Assembly (NCBI GenBank): GCA_012862575.1
Contig: BLSF01000028.1
Span: 372,001-436,000, forward strand
Direction: 5' to 3'
Length of the DNA: 64,000 nucleotides
Source: Parietichytrium sp. I65-24A
Taxonomy: Eukaryota > Sar > Bigyra > Thraustochytrida > Thraustochytriidae
In this document: piece by piece, positions 1 to 9,482 of the stretch
Numbering within the stretch: position 1 is the first letter of the stretch
Layout: each line of letters starts with the position of its first letter
Translations under genes and position numbers: made by a program
The notes under the pieces: model-generated
The model's database searches: none
The model's input: only the letters and a program-made list of their open reading frames with translations
What the model was told of the DNA's origin: nothing

Positions 1-200
1 GGCGGCCATGTGAAGAGCAGCGTGGTGGCCATGAGATCGCGAAAGAGATGTGAAATGGGCGGACTGTTTCGATTGTTTTTGTTTTTGTTTTTGGTTTGAC
101 ATCTTGACATCCCGAAGAAGGTTTGCGTCACGGGTGGGAAATTGGGGAACAGGGAATGCTGACCTGTGTGATGTGCAAATACGTTTTGTGATATCGGGGT

Positions 201-2561
201 ATGGATGCCTGTCTTCGCAATGGCCTGGGCGGCGCTTTAGACAAGGAGTTGCTGGCGTCCGGAGTATTGGAGAGCGGGAAGCTATGTCTTGAGATCGGGC
301 AGACGGGCCGTGCCGCCGCAAGGTTGGAGCTTGCCGCCGAGTTGTACAGGGAAATGGGAAACACGAGTCAGGAACTGAGGGCACTTGACAAGCTGACCGA
401 GGCTTACGCTGTGCTGGGGTGCGAAAAGAGCGCAGCGCCAGTGATTGCCAGGAGACAGTGCATAGCAGACGCCTTGGACAAAAAGACACTATCGGAAAAT
501 GCGGAAGGTGAGAATGTCTTTGGAAGTATAATGTCCATATTCGGAGCATCGTCCACCAGGGATCTGAAAAAGGTCGAAGCAGCCAAGACGAGTATCCGTC
601 AACTGCAGAGCTCAATGGACGATCAGAATGAAAGATTTATGCAGAAACACCTGATGCAAGTCCATCTGTCAGATCTCCCACTCCCTGTAGTTCATGATCG
701 CATGGCGAAGTGCACCTTGCAATCCGTTGACGCACTCATTGAAGACGTGCAGCGCTTTTGCGCAGCGCTGCAAGTGTTCCATGGCAGTTTCTCTGATCAA
801 TCTGCTGCAACTCACGCCATGGAAACCCCTGGCACTTATCAGCGCATGTTGCGTGAGTGGTCTGACTTGCAGCAAAGTTGGTGCACCACCGCGAACACAG
901 CTTGCAGTGAGATCAGAAAACAATTTATCGTCCCCGTGGCGCAGCTCCAGGAGTCTAGCAAAATTATCGTCGATTACTATGTTCACGAAATGGCATCATT
1001 CACGCGGAGGGTTGACGAGGCGCAGAAATCTTTGCAAAGTGAAATGTCTTCAGAGCAAAAGGCGAAAGTCCGGCTAGCCGACGCGGAAGAGCGGCTCAGT
1101 CAAGTGCAAAGGGGTAGCCCAACGGGGAAGCAGGTGTCCAAAACTTTAAGCGAAAGTATGGGAGACATTTTGGGTAAGCGAATGACTGTGGAGGAAAGAG
1201 CTCAAGAAAATATACGCAAGGCTCGGCGTGAGCTGAGCTTGGTGCAGATGGGAGTGAAGGAGAAACAAGAAAAGCTACAAGCTGCCACAGGCGCGAGTCG
1301 TGCAGCTTGGAGGCGCTCCTGCAGAGAGTTTGAGCATTTGGAGCAGACCAGGATGAGTGTGATATCTGATCGGTTTCGGCGATTGGTAGAGACACAGGAA
1401 AGCATGCTTGACGAATGGCACAAGCGACTGTTACAGCTGTCTAGGACCTCTTCGCGAGTGGATGCGGCGTCCGATATACGAGCATTTTGTAATCACGCTT
1501 TGATTGGCACCGTTCTCAATGGTCGGCTGTCCCGGCAAGCACTGTTTTGCTCGCCTTTCAAAATGATCGAATCTGAGGTGAACGACATTCTTCATCCCAA
1601 CCCGGACATGACGGAGGCTAGCACCGATTGCCATGATTCTGGACCCGGTTTGCCTCAAGTGGAAATGTCGACTGTGGTAACTGACACAGAAGTCGAAGAC
1701 GGTGCAGTTTTGCTGGAAACATCTTCTCCGCACAGACGTGTAGAAGAAGAGGAAGTTGCAGTCAGCCCAGTCGGTCCCGATGCTGCAAGTAAGACTGACG
1801 AAAGCTCCTTCACGGACCGAATTCTTGAAGATGAGCTCGCCACGGACGAAGTGCGGGCTGCGGAACTGGAGGTTCAGATCAAACGGTTCGTTCGTCGCTT
1901 GGAGACGACAGATGGGGACAAGCAGTCTGAGCAGTCCGAAGAGTCAGAGGAGGACAGCGCCGTGGTTGCACGGATTTGTGAACTTTTCCGATATCGGTCT
2001 GCCCGGAATACCTTTCTGCGAGAGCTGAATCGATTCCGTTGTGTTCGTACGTGCGTCACGGAGCCTGTCATGAATGACCTGGTGCTCCTCATGATCGCAT
2101 TCTTGAACAATGTGTACATACAAGGCGACGTTCGCGCGGCCAAAATGGCGCTGATTCTTGCGGAAACGTTTTATTCCATGAGTACAAACGATGAGGGCCA
2201 AACGCACAAAACATACGTCCAGGATGGTGTGAAAGAGCACTCCATTTGGAAAAGCATTCACTTTTGGGAAGAGACTTTCTTCCTGGCGATGCGGGAGGAG
2301 GTGTACAGAAATTTGTCAAAGTCTCAGCCTCAAGGCGACGCTTCGCGGCGCAGGAGTTCGACGCTTGATCAGAGTAACATTTCTTTCGGACAAATCGGAA
2401 GTTCGGCATTCAACATGATTTCCGTTGGGCTCCCTGAGGAGATCGTGCACCAATTCGTTGAGAGAATGTGCACAGCCAACCAGATCGGTGAAGAAATGAG
2501 TTCTAGTCTGCTGCAAAACCTCTTTTTTAACTCAGCTGGCACTTTAGAGGCCGCATCTTGA
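201..2561 (+). CDS. F-BAR-like coiled-coil protein with C-terminal SBF2/KIAA0513-type module
   Basis: An intronless 786-residue protein from an ATG at 201. Residues about 20-70 read as paired helices of TPR type (repeated LELAAELYREMG-like heptads). Residues about 105-425 are a long, highly charged helical region with the heptad pattern of a BAR/F-BAR dimer, a fold that binds and bends membranes. An acidic, low-complexity linker follows (about 500-600). The C-terminal part (about 610-720) contains 'ARICELFRYRSARNTFLREL' and, further on, 'SIWKSIHFWEETFFLAM', which match in layout the SBF2 domain shared by metazoan KIAA0513 and myotubularin-related MTMR5/13. The F-BAR call rests on pattern only; the SBF2-like call is stronger because of the conserved W-x-x-x-x-F-W-x-x-x-F-F spacing. 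The likely role is membrane traffic or endocytosis (inference). It is convergent with the carrier gene downstream. Confidence 0.7.
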   Translation: MDACLRNGLGGALDKELLASGVLESGKLCLEIGQTGRAAARLELAAELYREMGNTSQELRALDKLTEAYAVLGCEKSAAPVIARRQCIADALDKKTLSENAEGENVFGSIMSIFGASSTRDLKKVEAAKTSIRQLQSSMDDQNERFMQKHLMQVHLSDLPLPVVHDRMAKCTLQSVDALIEDVQRFCAALQVFHGSFSDQSAATHAMETPGTYQRMLREWSDLQQSWCTTANTACSEIRKQFIVPVAQLQESSKIIVDYYVHEMASFTRRVDEAQKSLQSEMSSEQKAKVRLADAEERLSQVQRGSPTGKQVSKTLSESMGDILGKRMTVEERAQENIRKARRELSLVQMGVKEKQEKLQAATGASRAAWRRSCREFEHLEQTRMSVISDRFRRLVETQESMLDEWHKRLLQLSRTSSRVDAASDIRAFCNHALIGTVLNGRLSRQALFCSPFKMIESEVNDILHPNPDMTEASTDCHDSGPGLPQVEMSTVVTDTEVEDGAVLLETSSPHRRVEEEEVAVSPVGPDAASKTDESSFTDRILEDELATDEVRAAELEVQIKRFVRRLETTDGDKQSEQSEESEEDSAVVARICELFRYRSARNTFLRELNRFRCVRTCVTEPVMNDLVLLMIAFLNNVYIQGDVRAAKMALILAETFYSMSTNDEGQTHKTYVQDGVKEHSIWKSIHFWEETFFLAMREEVYRNLSKSQPQGDASRRRSSTLDQSNISFGQIGSSAFNMISVGLPEEIVHQFVERMCTANQIGEEMSSSLLQNLFFNSAGTLEAAS

Positions 2562-3048
2562 AGAAACGCTCTGCCTCAACTCTGAATGGCGGCACTGAAT
2601 CGTGCCACCAGCCAGCAGACCCTCTCTATGCGTGGTATATTTTTTGTAGTTTTTGATTGGTTGATTGATTGATTGATTGGTTGATCAAGATCAGGAGATA
2701 CTTTTCCGGGCCCCAAGGTCACCAACGGTTAATTTTTATATTCAAGCTCCTCAAGTACTGTTCTATGTTTCATGTGAGCTTGAGGGCACAGCAGAGCGAC
2801 AGCGGAAATCAGAGTGTGGCGAACTTCGGGACTTTGTTTTTTTAATACTACCCAAAAACCAAGGTCAAGTTTCGGAATTTCACATGTTTAGAAAAGAAAT
2901 CGAGAGTCTTCCTCTTGGCCATGTACTCTGAACCTCGTTCCAGTTCTATTAACTTCAAATGATCACAAGCGCTTCGGCTAGTAGAATGGCGTGACTTATC
3001 GAAAAGCGGGAGTGGATCAAGACACAATCAGAGGGAGCACGAATCCAT
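2562..3048. other. Intergenic, convergent 3' ends
   Basis: This is 487 bases between two convergent genes. It contains a short GATT-type microsatellite around 2656-2686 (repeated TTGATTGA). No gene is seen; both 3' UTRs probably lie here. Confidence 0.6.
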
Positions 3049-4014
3049 TTACTTGGACGCCTCCTTCTGCTCGTTCTTCTTCGAGAAAACGCTCATGATC
3101 TGCTGAGCGATGGTGTACGAGAAGATGAGTTTTGGTCCGACAACCAAGATCTTTGGTCCAAGACCCTTGAAAAAGGCGGTGAAGCCTTCGTTGCGAATAA
3201 TGTTTCTGACGATCTGCACACCGCTCTCTGGTGCGTCGAATGGTTTGTTCTGGACGCGGGTCTTGACCACATCCAATGGAGCAGCTACGGTGATGGAGGC
3301 GATGGATCCAGCAATGGATGCAATAAAGTTCTGCATGAAGGTAGCATCGGTGACCTTCTCATGTCCGAAGACTCCGTGGTGGACGATAGCAGATCCGCCA
3401 AAGAGAGCGAAAGATCCAGGAGCGTTACGGGCAGCAGTCCAGCCTGCACCGCGGTAAAGTCCGCGGCCTTCAGTCATGAAGATCTCTGCAACTCCACGCC
3501 CCTTGAGAGCGTCAGGGTTGGTCTGAGCCTTGATCTTGAGAACATCGAGTGGCAGAAGAGCGATCTCTCCGACTCCCATAATGGCTCCAGCAATTCCTGC
3601 AGTGAGAACCTGACCAGTGTTGTTTCCAAATGCTGCGGTGAGGGAAGATCCGTAGTTCTTCTTGATGAAGTCCTTAACGTATGGCTGGCCTCCAAACTTG
3701 TAGGTGCGCTGAAGAATCTTGTACCCAGCAGCGAATCCGAGTCCAGGAAACATAGACTTGAGCTTGTTGAATGGGGTATCGTTGGCAGCCTTGCGAAAGA
3801 TTACCTCGTTCAAGTTCTTGTTGGTGGCTGCGCTGTCTCCTTTGACAAAGATCTGTGAAGGGTTCACCATGAGCCTCTTTGCAATAGTGTCCACTGGGTG
3901 GAACAAGAAGAGCTCGGCGAAACCTGCGCAAGCACCTCCAACAACGCGCCCAAAGCCTTCTCCTCCAGCGCCGCCGTGCGCGGAGTACGCAGTAACTTCC
4001 ACCGGTCTGCCCAT
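3049..4014 (-). CDS. Mitochondrial carrier family (SLC25) protein, substrate unknown
   Basis: A 321-residue protein; the ATG at 4014 is chosen over an upstream GTG. Three carrier repeats of about 100 residues are visible. Their signature Px[DE]xx[KR] motifs read HPVDTIAKR (first repeat), LPLDVLKIK (second) and APLDVVKTR (third). Each is followed by glycine-rich helix ends such as FFKGLGPK and LYRGAGW. The length is normal for the family. SLC25 carriers exchange metabolites or nucleotides across the inner mitochondrial membrane. The first motif carries I-A-K-R rather than the usual x-K-x-R, a variant I associate with fungal-type carriers of unassigned substrate. Family assignment is firm; substrate is not predicted. 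The next gene on this strand is 2.3 kb away. Confidence 0.93.
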   Translation of the reverse strand: MGRPVEVTAYSAHGGAGGEGFGRVVGGACAGFAELFLFHPVDTIAKRLMVNPSQIFVKGDSAATNKNLNEVIFRKAANDTPFNKLKSMFPGLGFAAGYKILQRTYKFGGQPYVKDFIKKNYGSSLTAAFGNNTGQVLTAGIAGAIMGVGEIALLPLDVLKIKAQTNPDALKGRGVAEIFMTEGRGLYRGAGWTAARNAPGSFALFGGSAIVHHGVFGHEKVTDATFMQNFIASIAGSIASITVAAPLDVVKTRVQNKPFDAPESGVQIVRNIIRNEGFTAFFKGLGPKILVVGPKLIFSYTIAQQIMSVFSKKNEQKEASK

Positions 4015-6286
4015 TTTGCCGCTTCTAACTCTTTCACACTCTGCTGCTGTTCGCACCGGTGCAACTCCGCACTTTTCACGCTACCCGCACACGATTCGGG
4101 TCTGCACTCCTTCCCTCCTTCCTTCCTTTCACTTCCTTCCAATCATCCGTCTATGGTAGTGTACTTGCGCCATCAGTCACAGTAAGTCTCTCTCCACTTC
4201 CACGCAAAGCTTTACTTTGACTTACTAAACTGACTGTCTCAGTCAAGGTCAATCTGAGTCAATGGGGTTGCTTTTCCTTTTCGCATAATTCCTGTGCTAG
4301 GACTAGGCTGTTCCTCTTGCTCTTTTGCTCTTGCCACCACTCAACCAGAACTTACTTGGCCTGCACTCAGAGTGATCGATCGTTCACGTTCTTCCTCCTC
4401 CCTCTCGTTTGCATTTTGTCATTTTTCAACATCATTTCATTTCGCAGTTCGCTTTGATATCTTGACTCACTGACTGATCAATTGATGGATAGTGATTTCA
4501 ATTCGATTGCAGCTGTTGATGTTCATGCATGATGATGAAAAACAAGAGAAAAATAATCATTCTCTTTCCATTCACATAAAAGTGTGTTTCCATGTCTGTC
4601 TTGCACAGAGCAAGCTAGGCCTTATATTATCCGTCCGCTTAGTCTTGCATCGCCTACTATATATAGTCTGTCTGTCTGTCTTCCAACTCTGTGAGTCTCA
4701 GTCTCCCTGAGTTTTGACTGCCAATAATGCAGTGTAACGAGTGCCTAGCACCACTCCCCGCCCTCTAAGCTCTCTCAGTGTCTGTCTGTCTTGTCTTTCT
4801 GTCTTTGACTCTTTTCGTCTGTCTTTGCTTGCCTACTACTTGTACAATAACCTTGGTCCATACATTGCTACTTGAATCCCTCATGCCGAAAATGGGTCTG
4901 TCGCTAGTAGCTAGTAGAGGTGGAGCTAGCAAGTAGCTGGGAGTGGACTACTACGCCGGGACGTGGGTGTGGCTAGCGGTGGAGCTGGTGGCTGGCGATT
5001 GAGCGAGCCTGCCTCTCCCTGTGAATGAGTTGCTCGAAGATGTGAAGAATGTGAAGCTAGCGAAGATGTGAGTTGATTTACAACGTGAATCCAAACTTTT
5101 GAAGATGGGCACGAGCAGGCTGAATGACGGACCATTGCATTTGCATTTTCATTCGCATTTGCTGAATTCTGAATAATGTGAAAGAGCAAGCAGTGCAAGC
5201 CAGTGTGGCCAAAAGCTAAAGGCTACCTCCTTGTGGAGACAGCTGAGACGCATCTCAGGTTAGTCTCAAACTGACCAAACTACCCATTCGTTTTCGGACG
5301 AAAGGACGAAGGGATTCATACGTGGACCGAGAGAGGGCAGAGCCGTCCGGATGCCTGACAGGAGCTGACTCGAGCTAACTCGAGCTGAGAGACTTTGGCT
5401 ATCGCTCGCAAGCTCTAGCTAGAGAGTTCGGGAACCTGCGACCACCGACATGGGAAAATATGGGAAAATATGGGAAAGCAGCAATTGACAGTGAGCCAGT
5501 GTGAGCCAGCGAAGCACACCCACGTTGCAGTCTCGTTGCACTCCCAATCGCACCCTGCCAGGAATATCCACAGTCCAAGACTATCCTTTTCAAAAGGACA
5601 TCGTCGCAGAAAGATCACCAAAAACGATTCTGGGACTTCTGGGACACCATGACTCGGAGATGCGACGATCAGAGAGCATGATGAAAGCAACAAGGCTCGC
5701 CCCCTGACGTGTTTCTAGTTAGGTTGCTTCCGAGCAAGAGAGCGTTGCAGGAAACTTGTGTGGTGGTATCTTTGCGCCTCATCATGATTCGGACCGTTGA
5801 ACTGTAACGATCACTGTGGCTCTTTAAGCTCTCGCGCAGGCAACGTCCGGAGAAAGATCTTGCGTTTACAACCAGCCCTAATTTTGAGCAGCCAAACGTA
5901 GCCAAACGATGTGCGCTCGCTTCGTCAACGAATTTCGTTTGACCCACTGAGCGTATCTTTTCGCTCGACAGGCTGGCTGCAAGGAGGTTTGAGTCGAGCC
6001 TGCAGATCAAGACGAGCATTGAAAAAGGAAATGAGAAGGACTGTGAAATAAAATAATTTGGATGTGTGTGAAACTTTTGCTGCAAGCGGTCGATAAATGT
6101 ATATCTGTCAATTCCTCTCGTGCGGTGAAGCATATGATATATAGTCCGTGAGAAGGATATCGAAGATGACAGACAATTTTGGTGCCGACGGCTTCGAGAC
6201 GCGATGGTCTATGATACAGGAAACCGGTCGGCCCGAGCCCTAAAATCTCTCGGAATCGCGTTGAAAAAAAAGTCGGCGCACGGCAC
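4015..6286. other. Intergenic region, no supported gene
   Basis: This is 2.3 kb of AT/CT-rich sequence upstream of the carrier gene. It carries CTGTCTGTCTT-type runs (about 4660-4820), an imperfect GAGCTAACTCGAGCTGA repeat near 5370 and a triplicated TATGGGAAAA motif near 5450-5475. A 154-codon ATG reading frame on the minus strand (5669-6133) has no recognisable domain and I do not call it. No tRNA or conserved RNA was seen. Confidence 0.5.
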
Positions 6287-6802
6287 TTAGGCCATCATGG
6301 CGTAGTCCTTCTTCAGGTCAGTCTTGCGTGACGCACGGCGCACCAGCTCGCGACGGACCTCGGATTGGACCTCCTGCTGCACTTCTGGGTTGCCAGTCCA
6401 CTCGTCGAAATCGACGCGTGGGCGCGCACCCTTCGAGGCAGTTCGCACCAAGAGTTTGCGAATCTTCTCCTGTTGCTCAGGGGAGCGGTTCTTCATGTAG
6501 ATGTCATGAGTACTCTCGTGGTCTGCTGGGTTGACCGAGTCGTGGGTGTGCACCACCTCCGTGGGGCGGAGACGGTTGGCCCCGTGTTCGCCAATCTTCC
6601 AGGTCTGGCCGATGGTGCTGTTCCTGCGAGCCAGGATGCCACGCTTCTTGGCATTCTGAAGTAGGTTGGAGCAGAACGAAGGGAACTCCCACTTTGGGTC
6701 TCCGTGGCTCTTCAAGTACGCGCACTCGTCCAGCGAGACACTCTTGCCGGTTTTGGCGCGGGTGAAAATTCTGTCAACATCTGGGATCTGAGTGGTCGCC
6801 AT
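6287..6802 (-). CDS. Conserved-looking hypothetical protein, 171 aa
   Basis: An intronless ORF of 171 residues from an ATG at 6802 (MATTQIPDVDRIF...). The open frame continues upstream to 6937, but that extension is a T-rich leader translating to low-complexity KKVQKK sequence, so the internal ATG in context AAAATGGCG is preferred. Codon usage and charged composition look genuinely coding. Features are a WKIGEHGANRLRP segment in the middle, an acidic PRVDFDEW stretch, and a basic, helical C-terminus rich in Arg/Lys. There is no signal peptide or membrane segment. I do not recognise the family and assign no function. Its divergent side opens onto a 5-kb gene-free stretch. Confidence 0.65.
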   Translation of the reverse strand: MATTQIPDVDRIFTRAKTGKSVSLDECAYLKSHGDPKWEFPSFCSNLLQNAKKRGILARRNSTIGQTWKIGEHGANRLRPTEVVHTHDSVNPADHESTHDIYMKNRSPEQQEKIRKLLVRTASKGARPRVDFDEWTGNPEVQQEVQSEVRRELVRRASRKTDLKKDYAMMA

Positions 6803-7796
6803 TTTGAAGTCTTGTTGTAGAACCTTTTTTTGTACTTTTTTTCTCTCCTTGCTGAAAAACCAAAAATCAAAAACTCGAGACAAAAACGCAGGACAGTCAG
6901 TCAAGGCCTGGTTTGGACAACCAGTCAGATGAATCAATCAGCCGTCGACTCCGCTCAGACGTGACCCGACCTGTGAAAATCACGCTGGGGTGTGCTTTTT
7001 TCTCCGCGCTGGCAGTCGCCGATGGACCCAAGCTCTTCGCGTCGCTCCTTGCTCCTTGCTCCTTGCTCTTTGCTCTTTGCTCTTTGCTCCTCGATCGTTC
7101 GCCCTTTTCTTTTGTCTATCAGCTTCTCCGCTTTTCTCGCTTGCTTGAGTTTGGGATCTGCTGCAACGTGGCTTCCTGCCTTCATTTCGCTCCGCTGTGC
7201 AACTTCTATCTTTTGCGTAGCCGATCCCTACCGCTCCAATACATTTCCTCGGTTGCAAATCTTGCAACTACTGCAACTCCAAGTGCCGCGTCTACGGCGA
7301 CTTACTAGTGACTCCGAGGGCACGGGGCACTAGCGGAGAATGGGGAATATAGTAGAAGTTTGGGCTGGAAGGACAGTAGTGAGGAAGATCGCTCGAGTTT
7401 GACTTGTTCTTGTTCATCTTGTCAAAGGGTCAAGACGTTTTCGAGCAAAAGTCGAAACTCCTCAGATAAAGAGGAGATAATTGCCATTTTTCAACGTGAA
7501 GAATATGTAATTCCATGAGAGGGAAACGGAAAAATGTTGCGGTGACATCTTTCAACCCCCCCTCCCTCCTCCTCTCTCTGTCTCTATCAGATTCCTCTTT
7601 TTCTCTCTCTTTTGCGAGCGGGAGTTCTAGAGGGAAGCGGTCAAAACGAAGGCCTTCATGTGCCTGGAATTCCCGGTGTCCGAGTAGGAAGGAGGAAGGA
7701 GGAGGGCGAGACGGATTGAGAGACACGCGGGCAGAAAGATGGTCGAGAGCTGGCTTGGTTCGTTCGTTCCCCCGACCCTCTCTCCTCAGCTTCTTC

Positions 7797-7830
7797 CTCT
7801 CTCTCTCTCTCTCTCTCTCATTTTCTCTCG
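7797..7830. repeat. CT dinucleotide microsatellite
   Basis: A run of CT/TC dinucleotides within a longer pyrimidine tract, followed by a GTGTGTGTGGG run at 7861. Typical slippage repeat. Confidence 0.9.
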
Positions 7831-9196
7831 CTTCTGGTTCCGCCTTCTCTCTTTCTCTCTGTGTGTGTGGGTGTGTGTGGGTGTGGCTGATGGTCCTCAC
7901 AGTGTAAACACTCAAATGGTCAAATCCTTCTCTTGTTTTAAGAAATATATGTTCTGTAATGTGCAATCTTACTTTTCTTCTTTCCTTGTTTTTATAGTCT
8001 CTGCAAATTTATTCTTCTAAGGTCGCACTTTGTTTGCCCCTCCGATTTGGGATCGTTCAGCTTTGATTTATTTTTTTGTCCTGAGCTCTGAGTTCTGGAA
8101 ATTGGCAGAAGAAGGTGGCACTATACACCTCGGAAGATACTACAAAATTTGGTGAGATCTAACAGTAAATTCCTTCATTCATTCACCATTTCTAGTTCTC
8201 GCGCTGCTTGAAATGTTTGCAATGCAATACCCAGCACAAGTACTTGGTGGCTAGGCTCAACATGTGCGCTACAAGGTCTGAGATGTCTGAGAGCTCTGAC
8301 ACTGCGAAAGGGAACAACGGAAAGAGAGAGAGGGATAGACAGAAGGACGGCGCGCCTCCCGCCCTGCCGAGTTGAAAACTCTCGCGCGTTCAATGCCCCA
8401 CCCAGCCCGTGAAAAAAAAGCGACCGCCAAAGCCCTATGGTTAATGTGCTTGACTCTGATAAAACGAGTTTGCAGTTCAGAACAGCCAAATTTTACTTTG
8501 CATGTTCTTAATTTGAATGATCTGAACTCTGAACTCTGCAAAACAACTTTCACGTCTCAAGATCCAACATGGAACATTCTCCTTCTCCTCACAACAGCCG
8601 CCTAATCTGAGCGCTGTACGATATTGCGAGATATAGCGGATGATAGGCTCAATAATAAGACCATCGTTACCGGTGAGTGCTGTGCTTGCCAAATAGCCAT
8701 CGCTAAATAATCTGATAGGAAATCAGGAGGTACTACAAACCTCATTAGTCATTTTCGTAAGAGAGTCACAGATATGCAATTCGTTCTCACCTTCACACTG
8801 TTCGTAGTTCCAGAACTGGCAGGTTTTAGGATATTTTCTTTCTTTTTCTTTATTCTTTATTCTTCATTTCGAAAAGCTTTGACAAACAGGAATGTACTCA
8901 CTGTCAGTACCGGTAATTTTGTCTGCATGCAAAGGGCTTCCAGAGCTTGTTCGCCTGGCTGCGAAATGAAATCCTTGGAACAACTTTTCTACCTTCTCTA
9001 GCTGTTCTGCCAAATTTGGCCTTACTCATGGAACCAGGCTGAGGAATTCGGCAAGGACTTTACCTTGCTCCGAGAGTGGCGAAAACTTTAAACCAGATGA
9101 AACATAATTGAAAAAAATTTAAATTATTACGGTTCTCTGTCTGATGAATTCGAAGTTCCAAATTCTACTTTAAATTCTGAACCTAATTCTGAACCT

Positions 9197-9416
9197 GACT
9201 TCAGAATTCTGTTCTGAATTCATCTTGAAGCATTAATTTTGAACCTGATCATCATCAGCTAGCTCTTTTTTTGATTCTAAAGGTAATACGAACACGGAAG
9301 ACTCGAGACCCAATCTTCGAGGGAATCAAATCAGTTTGATTGAACCTTACTCGTCCTTTCTGAAAAGTTTTTAAAGTTAATGCTTCAAGATGAATTCAGA
9401 ACAGAATTCTGAAGTC
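9197..9416. repeat. Perfect 40-bp inverted repeat with 140-bp spacer (foldback element)
   Basis: The arm at 9197-9236 (begins GACTTCAGAATTCTG) is the exact reverse complement of 9377-9416 (ends CAGAATTCTGAAGTC). The spacer is 140 bp. Beyond the arms pairing continues weakly on the inside (A/T only) and stops on the outside. Each arm itself contains near-palindromes around GAATTC. It could be a foldback/MITE-type element or the template of a hairpin RNA. No coding frame is inside. Confidence 0.9.
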
Positions 9417-9445
9417 TGAAATCTGCTAATGTGGATCTTCTGCCT

Positions 9446-9482
9446 CTCTTTCTTTCTTTCTTTCTTTCTTTCTTCCTTTCTT
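9446..9482. repeat. TTTC tetranucleotide microsatellite
   Basis: Six or more TTTC units followed by degenerate CCTTTC units. Confidence 0.9.

Noticed and set aside
5669-6133. 154-codon ATG frame on the minus strand
   Set aside because: No domain, no signal, no supporting context; a chance ORF cannot be excluded.
7430-7966. 178-codon minus-strand frame rich in Arg/Glu
   Set aside because: The translation is the product of a CT/GA simple repeat, not a protein-like sequence.
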